Numbered from the stretch's first letter, positions 35,251 through 44,007 are shown. The stretch: DNA of 64,000 nt from Candidatus Pacearchaeota archaeon (GCA_018303845.1 JAGVXH010000005.1:1-64000), one strand, 5' to 3'. Numbers and translations: made by a program. Notes: generated from the sequence alone by a model not told the origin.

Positions 35251-35294
35251 CCACAAGAAGACAAGCGAGTCGAAGACTCCTTGGCTTTTTGTGG
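35251..35294. repeat. Family A hairpin repeat, copy 2 (44 bp, internally deleted)
   Basis: CCACAAGAAGACAAGCGAGT..CGAAGACTCC..TTGGCTTTTTGTGG folds into one long hairpin with a GAA loop. It equals copy 3 (36386) minus exactly 42 internal bases. The right flank (AACCAACAATTTTAATTCTT) is also shared with copy 3. Confidence 0.85.
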
Positions 35295-35401
35295 AAATAA
35301 AAACCAACAATTTTAATTCTTAGCAACCCCAAATCTACCTTTTCCAAGGCTGGCTTCACCTCTAGGCAAAAAATTCCCCTTGCTCATTGCAGTTTCAAAA
35401 A

Positions 35402-36343
35402 TCACATTTTCTCAAACGCCAAAATCTGTTCATCACCCTTCTTCTTATTTTCCCTCAAAAAAACCTCACCATCTCTTCTTACAATCCTATCATAACTTTC
35501 CCTATCAACATCTACCGCACTCCCACCAAAAACAAACCCAACATCCTCAGCAATAATCCCGCCACCATGCGCTTCACAATCACAAAGCTTACTAATATCT
35601 TTAATAATATTAACATAAAAAACCTTATCAAAATTATCCTCAGCAGTCTTAGCACAATCTGCAAGCAATTTATCAAAGACTTCCACATTGGGTTTCAACG
35701 CCCCGGCAGGACAATGCACACAACAATTACTACACCCATAACAGTCACTAAAAATAGGCCCATCCTCCCCCATCTTAATAAAATCCAAAGGACATTTGGT
35801 TTCGCAAATCCCACATTTATTACAGGCACTTTTATTAAATTCATAGTGTCCTCCATTATGAATCGCACCCTTAGACTTCTTTGTCACAGCACCCATTCCT
35901 AAATTCTTAATCGCACCACCAAATCCACTACAAGGATGCCCCTTTACATGACTAATCACAAAAACTCCATCCGCTTCAATCAAGTCACTACTAATCTCAT
36001 AATCCATATATCGTCCCTTCTTTACAGCAAAATCATCATTAATTCGAATCTCACCAAACTCTCCATAACCTTTAGATAATGCATATTCCCGATGCTTAAC
36101 GGAATCAGCACGAATACTATCATAAGCAACCAACGAATCATACAAAACCAAATCATAACCAAGCTCCTTTAAAATATCCATAAACGGCCTAATCTTATCG
36201 GGAGTCAAACTTGTCTGATTACCAGGCTCTCCAAAATGAAGTTTTACAACAATACTTTTGCACCCAGAAAAAACTTCTCCCACCCTCTCTTTAAGTTTAA
36301 TCAAAAATTCTTTACTCAACTCTTCGCCAAAAACAGCCACCAT
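35402..36343 (-). CDS. DUF362-family protein with two 4Fe-4S clusters
   Basis: The 313-aa protein has an N-terminal DUF362 domain (VVKLHFGEPGNQ, FVISHVKGHPCSGFGGAIKN). A ferredoxin-like insert at about 172-215 (CNKCGICETKCP ... CYGCSNCCVHCP) could bind two 4Fe-4S clusters. Similar proteins occur widely in anaerobes; the redox partner is unknown. It is flanked on both sides by family A repeats in the same orientation. Confidence 0.88.
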   Translation of the reverse strand: MVAVFGEELSKEFLIKLKERVGEVFSGCKSIVVKLHFGEPGNQTSLTPDKIRPFMDILKELGYDLVLYDSLVAYDSIRADSVKHREYALSKGYGEFGEIRINDDFAVKKGRYMDYEISSDLIEADGVFVISHVKGHPCSGFGGAIKNLGMGAVTKKSKGAIHNGGHYEFNKSACNKCGICETKCPLDFIKMGEDGPIFSDCYGCSNCCVHCPAGALKPNVEVFDKLLADCAKTAEDNFDKVFYVNIIKDISKLCDCEAHGGGIIAEDVGFVFGGSAVDVDRESYDRIVRRDGEVFLRENKKKGDEQILAFEKM

Positions 36344-36385
36344 ACATAAAACGAATAATCAACATTTATATCTTTTTGCAAAACC

Positions 36386-36471
36386 CCACAAGAAGACAAG
36401 CGAGTCGAAGAGGGTCTGCCCCAACCAAGCAAAAATAAATATCTGTGAGGGTACTCCTTGGCTTTTTGTGG
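36386..36471. repeat. Family A hairpin repeat, copy 3 (86 bp)
   Basis: It is full length, with inverted ends CCACAAGAAGACAAG / CTTGGCTTTTTGTGG and the inner AAATAAATATCTGTGAGGGT shared with copy 1 at 16615. With copy 2 it brackets the DUF362 gene. Confidence 0.85.
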
Positions 36472-36485
36472 AAACAAAAACCAAC

Positions 36486-36589
36486 AATTTTAATTCTTAG
36501 CAGGCAAATTCGCAGCGTAAAAATTTTCGCAGTGTGCTCTCGCACATAAGAAAATTTTTACCAAGAAGTTGTCGCTAAGAATTAAAATT
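36486..36589. other. 104-bp imperfect palindrome at the radA 3' end
   Basis: The outer arms AATTTTAATTCTTAGC (36486-36501) and GCTAAGAATTAAAATT (36574-36589) are perfect complements. Nested inside are GTAAAAATTTTC/GAAAATTTTTAC and a small TGTGCTCTCGCACA hairpin. The right arm touches the radA stop codon. It may act as a bidirectional terminator or be a mobile-element relic. Confidence 0.75.
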
Positions 36590-37589
36590 ACAATTCAATA
36601 TCGCGAAGTCCGCCCTTCTCTATCATAAACACCGTCTCATTATCTGGAAGATCGGGCGAGTCAATCAACTTACAAACCCTAGAATCCTTCTTCCCTCTTC
36701 GAAGATACATACGATAAGTACAAGCATGCCCAACAATATTTCCGCCAATCGCCTTCGTAGGGTCCCCAAATAACTGCGCAGGGTCACTCATAACTTGATT
36801 CGTAACATAAACCGCTAAATTATTCTGCTCCGCAATCTTCATCAAATTATGCAAATACCTATTCAACCTTTGCTGTCGATCAGCAAGCTGTCCCCTGCCA
36901 GAATATTCCGCCCGAAAATGCGCAGTCAAAGAATCAACAATCATCAAACGAATCGGTTCACCATCCTTAACCAGCTCAGCAACACGGTCAAGCAAAAGCA
37001 TCTGATGATCCGAATTAAAAGCCCGAGCAACCAAAATATTTTTCAAAACCTTATCTGGATTCGCACCAATCCCCTCGGCAAACTGCCTAACTCTCTCAGG
37101 CCTAAACGTTCCTTCAGTATCAATATAAACTGCCTTCCCATTCGCTCCACCCCTCTCAACTGGAAGCTGAACGCTAACAGCTAAAGACAAAGCCAACTGA
37201 GTCTTCCCGGACCCGAAAGCCCCAAAAGCCTCAGTTATCGACTTGGTCTGTATACCTTTTCCCCCCAAAAGATTATCTAAATTTTTAGATCCAGTAGTAA
37301 TGTGAAACAACTCCTTCCTCTTCTCCTCATGTTCCAACCCGTCGACAAAACCCATATCCATCATCTTCCGCGCAGCCTGAATTGCCTTTCTCGCAACCGA
37401 CTCACTCATCCCCGCAGTCTCAGCCAACTGAGCAGGAGTTAAAACAGCAAGTCCCATCAACTCATAAATACCAGCAGCCTCAAGCTTAGCAACAGCCCCA
37501 GGTCCAACACCAGGAATATCAATCAACTGCGGACCCTTATCATCTTTAACCTTAGAAACCTTCTTCGTCTTTTTATCCTCGTCGACCAT
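36588..37589 (-). CDS. radA: DNA recombinase RadA
   Basis: The 333-aa archaeal RecA/Rad51 homolog forms strand-exchange filaments. An N-terminal helix-hairpin-helix domain (IPGVGPGAVAKLEAAGI) precedes Walker A GAFGSGKTQ and Walker B LMIVDSLTAHFR. The L2-region ends at NQVMSDPA. The start at MVDEDKKTKK fits CTTATAAAGG about 25 bases upstream; a five-residue upstream extension is rejected. Confidence 0.97.
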   Translation of the reverse strand: MVDEDKKTKKVSKVKDDKGPQLIDIPGVGPGAVAKLEAAGIYELMGLAVLTPAQLAETAGMSESVARKAIQAARKMMDMGFVDGLEHEEKRKELFHITTGSKNLDNLLGGKGIQTKSITEAFGAFGSGKTQLALSLAVSVQLPVERGGANGKAVYIDTEGTFRPERVRQFAEGIGANPDKVLKNILVARAFNSDHQMLLLDRVAELVKDGEPIRLMIVDSLTAHFRAEYSGRGQLADRQQRLNRYLHNLMKIAEQNNLAVYVTNQVMSDPAQLFGDPTKAIGGNIVGHACTYRMYLRRGKKDSRVCKLIDSPDLPDNETVFMIEKGGLRDIEL

Positions 37590-37630
37590 GAGCAAAAATA
37601 GCACCCATCCTTTATAAGAATTTATATCAT

Positions 37631-38074
37631 CTAAAAGAGACTATTAAAAACCAACCAAACATCAACCGCCAAAACAAAAACAAAAACAACATCTTCAACC
37701 CAAGAACCACTTCTAATAAACCCACAAACTCTAAACTCAAAAGGCCAAAACAGTTTCAATCCAGTTAGCGTAAAACAATCAATTATCAAATGAGACAAGT
37801 ACCCAACAAAAAACCCAAATCCAGCCCACCTATTAAAACCCGCAACAATCGTCGACAAAACCAAACATCCAACTAAACTATGTAACATACCACGATGCCT
37901 AAAAACCCAACTCAAAAACCAAACCTTCTTCCCAATCCAACTACTACAAGAATCAATATCAACAAAAGCAGTGCCCAATAAAACAAACAACAAAACAAAA
38001 ATCGGCATCTCAATTACCCTATCCAAAATAAACCAAACAAAAACACCAAACAAAATATGAGTCCGAAACAACAT
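37631..38074 (-). CDS. YdjM-like membrane-bound metal-dependent hydrolase
   Basis: The 147-aa four-TM protein has the family motifs FRTH, DIDSCSSWIGKK, RHRGMLHS and SHLIIDCFT with several His/Asp, consistent with a membrane metal site. Start at MLFRTHILFG; a TTG six codons upstream is possible. The reaction is not known for most members. Confidence 0.75.
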   Translation of the reverse strand: MLFRTHILFGVFVWFILDRVIEMPIFVLLFVLLGTAFVDIDSCSSWIGKKVWFLSWVFRHRGMLHSLVGCLVLSTIVAGFNRWAGFGFFVGYLSHLIIDCFTLTGLKLFWPFEFRVCGFIRSGSWVEDVVFVFVLAVDVWLVFNSLF

Positions 38075-38122
38075 AGGACAAGGACAATTCAAAACCTCTT
38101 AACCCTTTCTAATTAAAAAAAT

Positions 38123-38162
38123 CCATACGAAATGTGTGCCGAAGGCGCACAATTTTGTATGG
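38123..38162. repeat. Family B intergenic hairpin, copy 2
   Basis: CCATACGAAATGTGTGCC, loop GAA, GGCGCACAATTTTGTATGG, followed by GGAACCCTAA. Paired positions differ from copy 1 by compensating changes (GCGCC/GGTGC versus TGTGCC/GGCGCA), so the stem seems conserved. Confidence 0.8.
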
Positions 38163-38189
38163 AACCCTAATCAACAAAGACCAAAAAAC

Positions 38190-38669
38190 TCAACCCAATC
38201 TAATCTTCTTAATATTATATCCTTCCAATCTATCAATAAGACGATGATGTATAGGCTCAATAGAATTTTCAATAATCAAGCTACTCTTCCCCCAACCATG
38301 CTCCGCCCCATTTCTATCTTCCAAAATATCTGGAAATTTTTCAATAAAAGGAATCGTGTCTTTATATCTCACAACATTGTCTCCAACAATTCTAAACCCG
38401 ACACTTCCCATTTTAGAACAAATAGTCCCATAAAAATCTCCTTCGACATGGTCGCTATATCTTCTCCCATAATTTTTGGGATGAAACAAAATAATAGACT
38501 TCGTACCCAAAAACCCCTCTCTTAACAAAGTAGAACCAAGGTCACTAATCGCATTTTCTGTTTCCCTAGAACTTCTCTCAACAGAATACGCACTAGCAAT
38601 ATTGCCAATAGCCCTACCAGCACCATTCACAACATACAAATCTCTCTTAATAATATCAATCCTTCCCAT
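38190..38669 (-). CDS. Hypothetical 159-aa protein
   Basis: A soluble alpha/beta protein starting MGRIDIIKRDLYVVNGAGRA, with GTKSIILFHPKNYGRRYSDH in the middle. It overlaps the end of the RPA-like gene by 14 bases and is probably co-transcribed with it. Family not recognised; a link to DNA metabolism is only suggested by the operon. Confidence 0.6.
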   Translation of the reverse strand: MGRIDIIKRDLYVVNGAGRAIGNIASAYSVERSSRETENAISDLGSTLLREGFLGTKSIILFHPKNYGRRYSDHVEGDFYGTICSKMGSVGFRIVGDNVVRYKDTIPFIEKFPDILEDRNGAEHGWGKSSLIIENSIEPIHHRLIDRLEGYNIKKIRLG

Positions 38670-39603
38670 CTAATTCCGTAATCAACTTCTCAACATCAAC
38701 TCTCTCAATACCACTAGCAACAATCTCTAAATTATTAAACAGCTGATTCCTATTAACCCTACCAGATAAATAAATCTCCGTCCCAATAAATTCATCCCTA
38801 AACGCCGCGCTCTTAACTTCATCAGCCAAATCTTCCTCAGGAACTAGAGCCTTAATTTGATCCGAAAACATAACAACCCTCATACTCTCCGTCCCATCAT
38901 CAAGCACAAAATTCAAAATCGCCTTATCCTTTTTCTCAATCTTCCCATGTTCAGCACACTTAAACTTTCCATCATCTGAAGCAACAACCTTCTTATTACA
39001 TGTAGGACAAACAAAATAAAACCTAGGCTGAAAAACCTGAACAACAACTCCCCTAACCTTAACGCTCATTCCCTGCCGAGCTTCCTCAAGCGTCCCTTCA
39101 CTCACAGCCGGAGCATTCTTAATAGCATTCATCACAATCTTACTTTTTTTCAACTCGCCAAAACTACTCAAGTGAATTTCGCTATCCCGAGTAGACCCAT
39201 TCCGAATCTCAACAACATCTCCAACCTTAATTCTCCCATCTTCAATCAACCCAATATGATTCGTATCCCACAAAACAACACGAGTACTCCCAGTCTCATC
39301 AGCCAAAATAAAATTAGCAACCCTCCCCTTCCGATCATTTTTCTCAAACTCACGAATAGGGAAAATATTCATAACCTTCCCAATGACATTAACCTTCCGC
39401 AAACCTCCAATCAACTCGCTAATCTTCAAATCCTCTTCCTCAAAACTAATTCCAAGCTCAGCCGCAATAATCTGCGCAGCACCTTCCTTAGAAATCAGCC
39501 CAGATAACTTCGCTTTCTTTGCCTCAACTTTCAAAACAACTTCCTCTCGACTTAAACCCGAAGACTTAGCAATCCTATCCACCAACAACTCATAATTCTT
39601 CAT
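38656..39603 (-). CDS. rpa: Replication protein A-like single-stranded DNA-binding protein
   Basis: The 315-aa protein has two OB folds: about 65-160 (VNVIGKVMNIFPIREFEKND ... TRVVLWD) and about 165-300. The second is interrupted by a zinc finger CPTCNKK ... CAEHGK. A helical N-terminal domain precedes them. This matches archaeal RPA large subunits. Start at MKNYELLVDR, dropping a seven-residue extension. Confidence 0.9.
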   Translation of the reverse strand: MKNYELLVDRIAKSSGLSREEVVLKVEAKKAKLSGLISKEGAAQIIAAELGISFEEEDLKISELIGGLRKVNVIGKVMNIFPIREFEKNDRKGRVANFILADETGSTRVVLWDTNHIGLIEDGRIKVGDVVEIRNGSTRDSEIHLSSFGELKKSKIVMNAIKNAPAVSEGTLEEARQGMSVKVRGVVVQVFQPRFYFVCPTCNKKVVASDDGKFKCAEHGKIEKKDKAILNFVLDDGTESMRVVMFSDQIKALVPEEDLADEVKSAAFRDEFIGTEIYLSGRVNRNQLFNNLEIVASGIERVDVEKLITELDGKD

Positions 39604-39704
39604 ATACAAAAAACAACCCCTCACTATTTAAGTATTATTGAGATACAGTCCACACCAAAAACACCGCCCACAAAACTTATAAAGCAAAATAAAAGTATTC
39701 TATT

Positions 39705-39851
39705 ATGAAATGTACAAGCTGCGACAAAGAAACAACAAAAATAGTAAGGTTGCCATGCCCAAAATGCGGCAAAGAAATCCTAAGATGCGACAAATGTAGA
39801 AGTTTATCAATCGAATATAAATGTCCAAAGTGTCAACACCAAGGACCTTAA
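39705..39851 (+). CDS. Small zinc-ribbon protein (COG2888-like)
   Basis: The 48-aa protein reads MKCTSCDKETTKIVRLPCPK, then CGKEILRCDKCRS, then CPKCQHQGP, with four CxxC pairs. Such double zinc ribbons precede the aEF1B gene in many archaea and are predicted RNA-binding proteins. It is co-transcribed with aEF1B (18-bp gap). Confidence 0.85.
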   Translation: MKCTSCDKETTKIVRLPCPKCGKEILRCDKCRSLSIEYKCPKCQHQGP

Positions 39852-39869
39852 TCTTTCGATACTTAAATT

Positions 39870-40145
39870 ATGGCAACAGCAGGAATACAATTTAAAATAA
39901 TGCCCGATGGACTAGACGTAGACCTAGAAGAGCTCAAAAAAAATTTAAAAAAGGCAACCGAATCTTTTGAATCAGGAGTTTTCAACGACGTGAAAGAAGA
40001 ACCAATCGCATTTGGACTAAAAGCACTAATAGTAACAATCGCACTTTCAGAGTCCGAAGAATCCGATGCCGTAGAAAAAGCATTCAGTGAAATCAAGGGC
40101 GTCTCCTCAGTAGAACTTATTGACTATCGAAGAGCAATAGGATAA
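39870..40145 (+). CDS. ef1b: Elongation factor 1-beta (aEF1B)
   Basis: The 91-aa guanine exchange factor for aEF1A has FKIMPDGLDVDLEEL, EEPIAFGLKALIV and the C-terminal VSSVELIDYRRAIG. Length is normal for archaea. Confidence 0.95.
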   Translation: MATAGIQFKIMPDGLDVDLEELKKNLKKATESFESGVFNDVKEEPIAFGLKALIVTIALSESEESDAVEKAFSEIKGVSSVELIDYRRAIG

Positions 40146-40196
40146 AATTTTATAAAACAAAAGATATTTAAAGATTAATAACTTAGAAATAAAATC

Positions 40197-40424
40197 ATGG
40201 GAGATAGTTCTTTAGAAGCCCTATACGAAAGTCCAAAAAAAAGCCCTGAAGCTTCGAAATATTGCGAAATCATAAAGGGATGTATAGGACGAAAAAATGA
40301 TCGTAATTTAATATACACCCAAACATTAATAACCCGCATAGACGACGGGTGCTCTTTTAGAGACGCAGAGAAATCGGCAGAATTTGCCAGACAAAAAGTA
40401 CTTTCCCTTTTAGAAAAAGATTAA
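40197..40424 (+). CDS. Hypothetical 75-aa helical protein
   Basis: Starts MGDSSLEALYESPKKSPEAS; two Cys in the middle (CEIIKGCIG) and a helical C-terminus. TTTAAAGATTAATAA lies about 25 bases upstream, giving a leaderless start. No family recognised. Confidence 0.5.
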   Translation: MGDSSLEALYESPKKSPEASKYCEIIKGCIGRKNDRNLIYTQTLITRIDDGCSFRDAEKSAEFARQKVLSLLEKD

Positions 40425-40464
40425 CTCTCAAAAAATTTATAACCCCACCACTCCTTAACTTCCC

Positions 40465-41052
40465 ATGCCCATTACAACAGAGGAAGCCAATAAAATCAAA
40501 GAACACCTTCTAACCCAACTAGACAACTTCCCAGAAGACAAACGAGAACAAATCGCAGAACAAATCAATTCAATGTCAGACGAACAAATCGAAGCTTTCG
40601 TTAAACAAAACAAACTAACTCATCTCGGTGGACAATGCATCTTCTGTTCAATTATAGCAAACAAAACCAAGTCCTACAAAATAGCCGAAGATAAAGACAA
40701 CATAGCAATCCTAGAACTTATGCCAATAAGTAAAGGGCACTCTCTCATCGTACCAAAAGAACATCTAGAAAAAACCTCAGAATCAACAAACTCCCTAGTG
40801 CAAGAAGTATCAAAAAAATTAAAGAAAAAATTCTCGCCACAAGAAATCAAAATCAACGAAATAAAAATAATGGGCCATGCACTCCTGGAAATAATTCCCA
40901 TATACGGGGATGAGACCGAAAAAAGACAAGCCTCAGAAGAAGAGCTAAAATCCCTCCAAGAAGAAATACTAAAACCCTCAGAAATCAAAATAGAAAAACC
41001 TCAGGAAATCAAAATAGAAGAAATCCCAATCCTCCCTCCAAGAATACCCTAA
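40465..41052 (+). CDS. HIT-domain protein with degenerate catalytic triad
   Basis: The 195-aa protein has a helical N-terminus (about 1-45). The HIT fold starts at CIFCSIIANKTKSYKIAED with MPISKGHSLIVPKEH in the middle. The H-x-H-x-H-xx-P motif reads HALLEIIP, so two of three His are Leu and Glu. The C-terminal tail is a Glu/Lys/Ile-rich repeat (EIKIEKPQEIKIEE). It may bind nucleotides without hydrolysis. Convergent with the prepilin peptidase, overlapping by 4 bases. Confidence 0.8.
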   Translation: MPITTEEANKIKEHLLTQLDNFPEDKREQIAEQINSMSDEQIEAFVKQNKLTHLGGQCIFCSIIANKTKSYKIAEDKDNIAILELMPISKGHSLIVPKEHLEKTSESTNSLVQEVSKKLKKKFSPQEIKINEIKIMGHALLEIIPIYGDETEKRQASEEELKSLQEEILKPSEIKIEKPQEIKIEEIPILPPRIP

Positions 41053-41873
41053 ATCCCAAACAGCCCCAAAAACCAACCCTTCAAAAAAACATATCCTAAA
41101 AACGCAATCAAAAATGCCGGAACAAACGGCAACCCTTCCTTAATCATAACCCTCTTCTCCTTCCTCAATAACTCAATATCATCTAGCGACAACCCATCCC
41201 AATTCGCCTTAACAACTCTTCGTCCAACCTTAACATCTTCAACCAACCAATCCCCCTCTCGAAGTTCAAAACCACTAACTTCCCTAATCATCGAAACATT
41301 TTCGAGCCCCTTAGCAAAAACATAAAGAAACGGAAAAATAAAAAGACAAACTCCAATCAAGAAAAAAATAAAATTTTTAACACCAAAAATCATCAAAACA
41401 GATGCCAACAAAACAACTCCAACAAGCCATCTCTTTTCGCTAACCAGCCTTCCCATTTCCGCATTAATTTTATCTCGATTCAAATACCATAAAACACCAG
41501 AATAACAAAGCCCATAGACAGATCCCGCGACCATCAAAAACAAACAAAAAATTCCAACATTAATTACCGATTCATAAAAACTAGCACCCAAAAAAAACAC
41601 CGTCATCGCAAACAACAACTTCGCATCCCCCCCAGCAAAAACCCGACCATAATAAAAAATATTCATAATAACAAACATAATTACCAATAAAAACCCAACA
41701 TGAAAAATAATATCCAACTCATCTCTCAAAATTGCACCATAAAAAACAAAGACCAAACTAGAAACAAGCAAAAACAAATTCAACCAATTATCAACCTCAC
41801 GCCTTTTCAAATCCTGCATACTAGCAACAACAATCCCACAAAAAAACAACCAAAACAAAAACCCAAACTCCAT
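41049..41873 (-). CDS. Prepilin/preflagellin peptidase (A24 aspartic, FlaK/PibD-like)
   Basis: The 274-aa protein, with about six membrane segments, cleaves the short basic leaders of class III pilins. The two catalytic Asp are in SMQDLKRREVDNWLN (near residue 20) and GGDAKLL (GxGD motif, near 80). The extra C-terminal soluble loop (about 190-250) precedes a last TM. It closes the pilin gene cluster that runs down from 51 kb and would process its products. Confidence 0.9.
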   Translation of the reverse strand: MEFGFLFWLFFCGIVVASMQDLKRREVDNWLNLFLLVSSLVFVFYGAILRDELDIIFHVGFLLVIMFVIMNIFYYGRVFAGGDAKLLFAMTVFFLGASFYESVINVGIFCLFLMVAGSVYGLCYSGVLWYLNRDKINAEMGRLVSEKRWLVGVVLLASVLMIFGVKNFIFFLIGVCLFIFPFLYVFAKGLENVSMIREVSGFELREGDWLVEDVKVGRRVVKANWDGLSLDDIELLRKEKRVMIKEGLPFVPAFLIAFLGYVFLKGWFLGLFGI

Positions 41874-41948
41874 TTATCCCAACCTATCCTCATTAATTAA
41901 ATGCACAACAATAACAGAAATCATAATACAAAAAACAAATCTCTTTAT

Positions 41949-42146
41949 TTAATACTTTCTCTTCTTAACCTTGCCAAAACCTTTTTTCTTTTCTGACAAA
42001 ACCTTCCCCATCTTATCCACCTTCTCACCCTCAACCTCATCAACATTAGCACTCCGAAACTTTCCTCCTACCTTATACCCACGATTAATCCGCTTCCTCT
42101 TCAAATCACCCTTCGTCGTCCGCTTATCACATCCACCAAAATCCAT
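41949..42146 (-). CDS. Small basic protein of unknown function
   Basis: 65 aa: MDFGGCDKRTTKGDLKRKRI and NRGYKVGGKFRSANVDEVEG, ending in GKVKKRKY. It touches the stop of the pilin-like gene upstream (shared base 42146), so it is in the same operon. It faintly recalls small ribosomal proteins (KRTxKGxxxR) but I cannot assign it. Confidence 0.55.
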   Translation of the reverse strand: MDFGGCDKRTTKGDLKRKRINRGYKVGGKFRSANVDEVEGEKVDKMGKVLSEKKKGFGKVKKRKY

Positions 42147-42709
42147 TACTTCAAAACCTCCACAACATACTTCCCACTTTTTCGTGTAATCAAATATTCT
42201 CTATCAAAAACAAAATCATATTCAACGGGAAAACCAATCTTCACATCTTCCGAAACTTTAAGCAAACCTCTTTTCCCAGTTTCCTGTCTTTTCAAAACCA
42301 AACCATCACTAACTTCCTCGACAGAATACAAAACATCTCTAAAAAAACCATTCTCATCAAATCCAGTCCCAACCTCTACCTTAGAACCTCTCCAAAACAA
42401 ATCCTTCAAAATAAAATCCTTCATCTCTTGACTTAAACCCGAAACAAACTCTTTCTCAAATTTCTCCTTGTCAATCCCACTCTTCTCAACCGAGTCCAAC
42501 ACCAACTCTTTTTCTCTCATCTCAAAAATATCCAACTCATCTCTAATCTCCAAAACAGCAAGCGGAGAAACTAGAGCAATACTAAGTTTATTCTGATGAT
42601 TAGAATAAGACAAAAGAACCATCCCGCATAAAACCAAAGTCAACAAAACAATAGGAATCGCCATAAAAACCCCGCCCCTTTTATCTCGACAAAAATTAAC
42701 TCTACCCAT
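42146..42709 (-). CDS. Pilin-like protein
   Basis: The 187-aa protein starts MGRVNFCRDKRGGVFMAIPI: a basic leader with KRGG, then a hydrophobic helix to about residue 35. The ectodomain of about 150 residues is mixed, ending SGKYVVEVLK. Start at 42709 is chosen over a 30-residue hydrophobic extension in the same frame, and overlaps the previous gene by 8 bases. Confidence 0.75.
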   Translation of the reverse strand: MGRVNFCRDKRGGVFMAIPIVLLTLVLCGMVLLSYSNHQNKLSIALVSPLAVLEIRDELDIFEMREKELVLDSVEKSGIDKEKFEKEFVSGLSQEMKDFILKDLFWRGSKVEVGTGFDENGFFRDVLYSVEEVSDGLVLKRQETGKRGLLKVSEDVKIGFPVEYDFVFDREYLITRKSGKYVVEVLK

Positions 42710-42983
42710 TCTCAAAACCTCCAGCAACAAGAGCATCATCAACATCATAATCTCCAGCGACATAAAACCGCGCCTTAACCAACCTCTCATAATCCTCATT
42801 CATATAAATAAAAAATTCTCCCTCTTCTTCACTCTCTCCAAAATAATTAGCCAAGACAGGCTCCTCTGCAAAAATCTTAAACGGCTCACTCAAAAGAATA
42901 AATCCTCCAAGAATAATCGCAACAAGAATAATCGCAAAAAACATAGAAATAAGTGTCCCAAGTTGTCCCTTCTTACTTTTCAT
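42702..42983 (-). CDS. Small pilin-like protein
   Basis: 93 aa: MKSKKGQLGTLISMFFAIIL. The KKG|Q processing site is followed by a helix to about residue 31, then a short acidic ectodomain (YFGESEEEGEFFIYMNEDYE). Overlaps both neighbours. Confidence 0.75.
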   Translation of the reverse strand: MKSKKGQLGTLISMFFAIILVAIILGGFILLSEPFKIFAEEPVLANYFGESEEEGEFFIYMNEDYERLVKARFYVAGDYDVDDALVAGGFENG

Positions 42984-43503
42984 AATTAATCAAAACCTCC
43001 ACCTTAACAAAACCATCCCTAGTCACTCCATTCTCGAAAACAAACGCCTTATACTCATCACTAAAATAGCCAGGATTATACTTCGCAATCTTTTCAACAT
43101 TCTCATTATTCCATCCGCTAACCGCATTCCCAGTAACAACCACCTTCTCGAACAAATCCCTAACCCAAAGTAACCCCTCATCTCCATCCTTTAGATAAAC
43201 TTTCCTAGCATCACTATCAACCTCAACCCCAACATAAATCCTTTCACTCTCTTCAATCCCACAATGCCTCAAAATAAAACTTCTATCTTCTTCCTTAATA
43301 TTATCCAAATTCAAAACACCCTCAGGGAATAAACACTCCACAATCGCCCTACCAAGTAATAAAGACTCAGCATCTCGAACGCTAATATCATAAGCATAAT
43401 AAACAGAAGAGGCCCCAAAAATAACAACCGCAATGGCCGAAATCAAAACCAAAACCGGAACCATCTCAACAATATCGCCAACCCCGCTTCCTCGTTTATT
43501 CAT
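42973..43503 (-). CDS. Pilin-like protein with TGNAV motif
   Basis: The 176-aa protein starts MNKRGSGVGDIVEMVPVLVL, with GGAGG-type spacing: GGAGG lies 9 bases before the ATG at 43503. KRGSG leader, then a helix to about 35. Two Cys in the ectodomain (AIVECLFPEG, ILRHCG). Carries VVVTGNAVSG, a motif shared with other envelope proteins here. Confidence 0.75.
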   Translation of the reverse strand: MNKRGSGVGDIVEMVPVLVLISAIAVVIFGASSVYYAYDISVRDAESLLLGRAIVECLFPEGVLNLDNIKEEDRSFILRHCGIEESERIYVGVEVDSDARKVYLKDGDEGLLWVRDLFEKVVVTGNAVSGWNNENVEKIAKYNPGYFSDEYKAFVFENGVTRDGFVKVEVLINYEK

Positions 43504-43562
43504 CCAAAACATCCTCCATGTTTAATCCAACTTCTTTAAATCGCCAAGCCCCCAGCGAAGCT

Positions 43563-43620
43563 GAGCTTTTCCACATCGTGAGCTTTTCCACATCGTGAGC
43601 TTTTCCACATAGTGAGCTTT
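43563..43620 (-). repeat. 17-bp tandem repeat between pilin-like genes
   Basis: Three copies of GAGCTTTTCCACATCGT (43563, 43580, 43597; the third with A for C) and a partial fourth fill the gap between two pilin-like genes. Followed by GAAAATGAAAATTTTC, a short hairpin. Confidence 0.9.
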
Positions 43621-43647
43621 TCTGAAAATGAAAATTTTCCTCTTTCA

Positions 43648-44007
43648 TCATTTAACTCTAACCACAAATTTATCTAAATCCTCTTCAACAAAAACTTCAT
43701 TACTAGAAAAATAAGGATACCCCTTACTAGAAGGAAGCCCATCAACCTTAACATAAATTCTCCCATCTCTGACCTCGACCCCATCAACTAACCCATTCAA
43801 ACTCTTTTTCACAATCTCAAAACTAAACCCACTCTCACTAGCATCAATCAAAAGCGCCAACTCTTTTTCCAAAACCTGCTGTTTAATTCCTCTCGCCTCA
43901 AGCCTTCCCTCTAGTGCAAGAAAAAAAACAGCAAATAACAATCCAACTAAAATAATCTGAATAACAGCCTTAGATAAAATATCCCCCTTCTTACCAAATC
44001 GTCTCAT
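43648..44007 (-). CDS. Pilin-like protein
   Basis: The 119-aa protein starts MRRFGKKGDILSKAVIQIIL; KKG|D site followed by helix. The ectodomain is about 80 residues. GGGAGGG lies about 10 bases before this ATG, supporting 44007 over a six-residue longer start. Overlaps the preceding gene by ATGA. Confidence 0.75.
   Translation of the reverse strand: MRRFGKKGDILSKAVIQIILVGLLFAVFFLALEGRLEARGIKQQVLEKELALLIDASESGFSFEIVKKSLNGLVDGVEVRDGRIYVKVDGLPSSKGYPYFSSNEVFVEEDLDKFVVRVK

Noticed and set aside
41949..42146. Assignment of the 65-aa basic protein as a ribosomal protein
   Set aside because: The resemblance is limited to a few basic residues and the context is a pilus operon.
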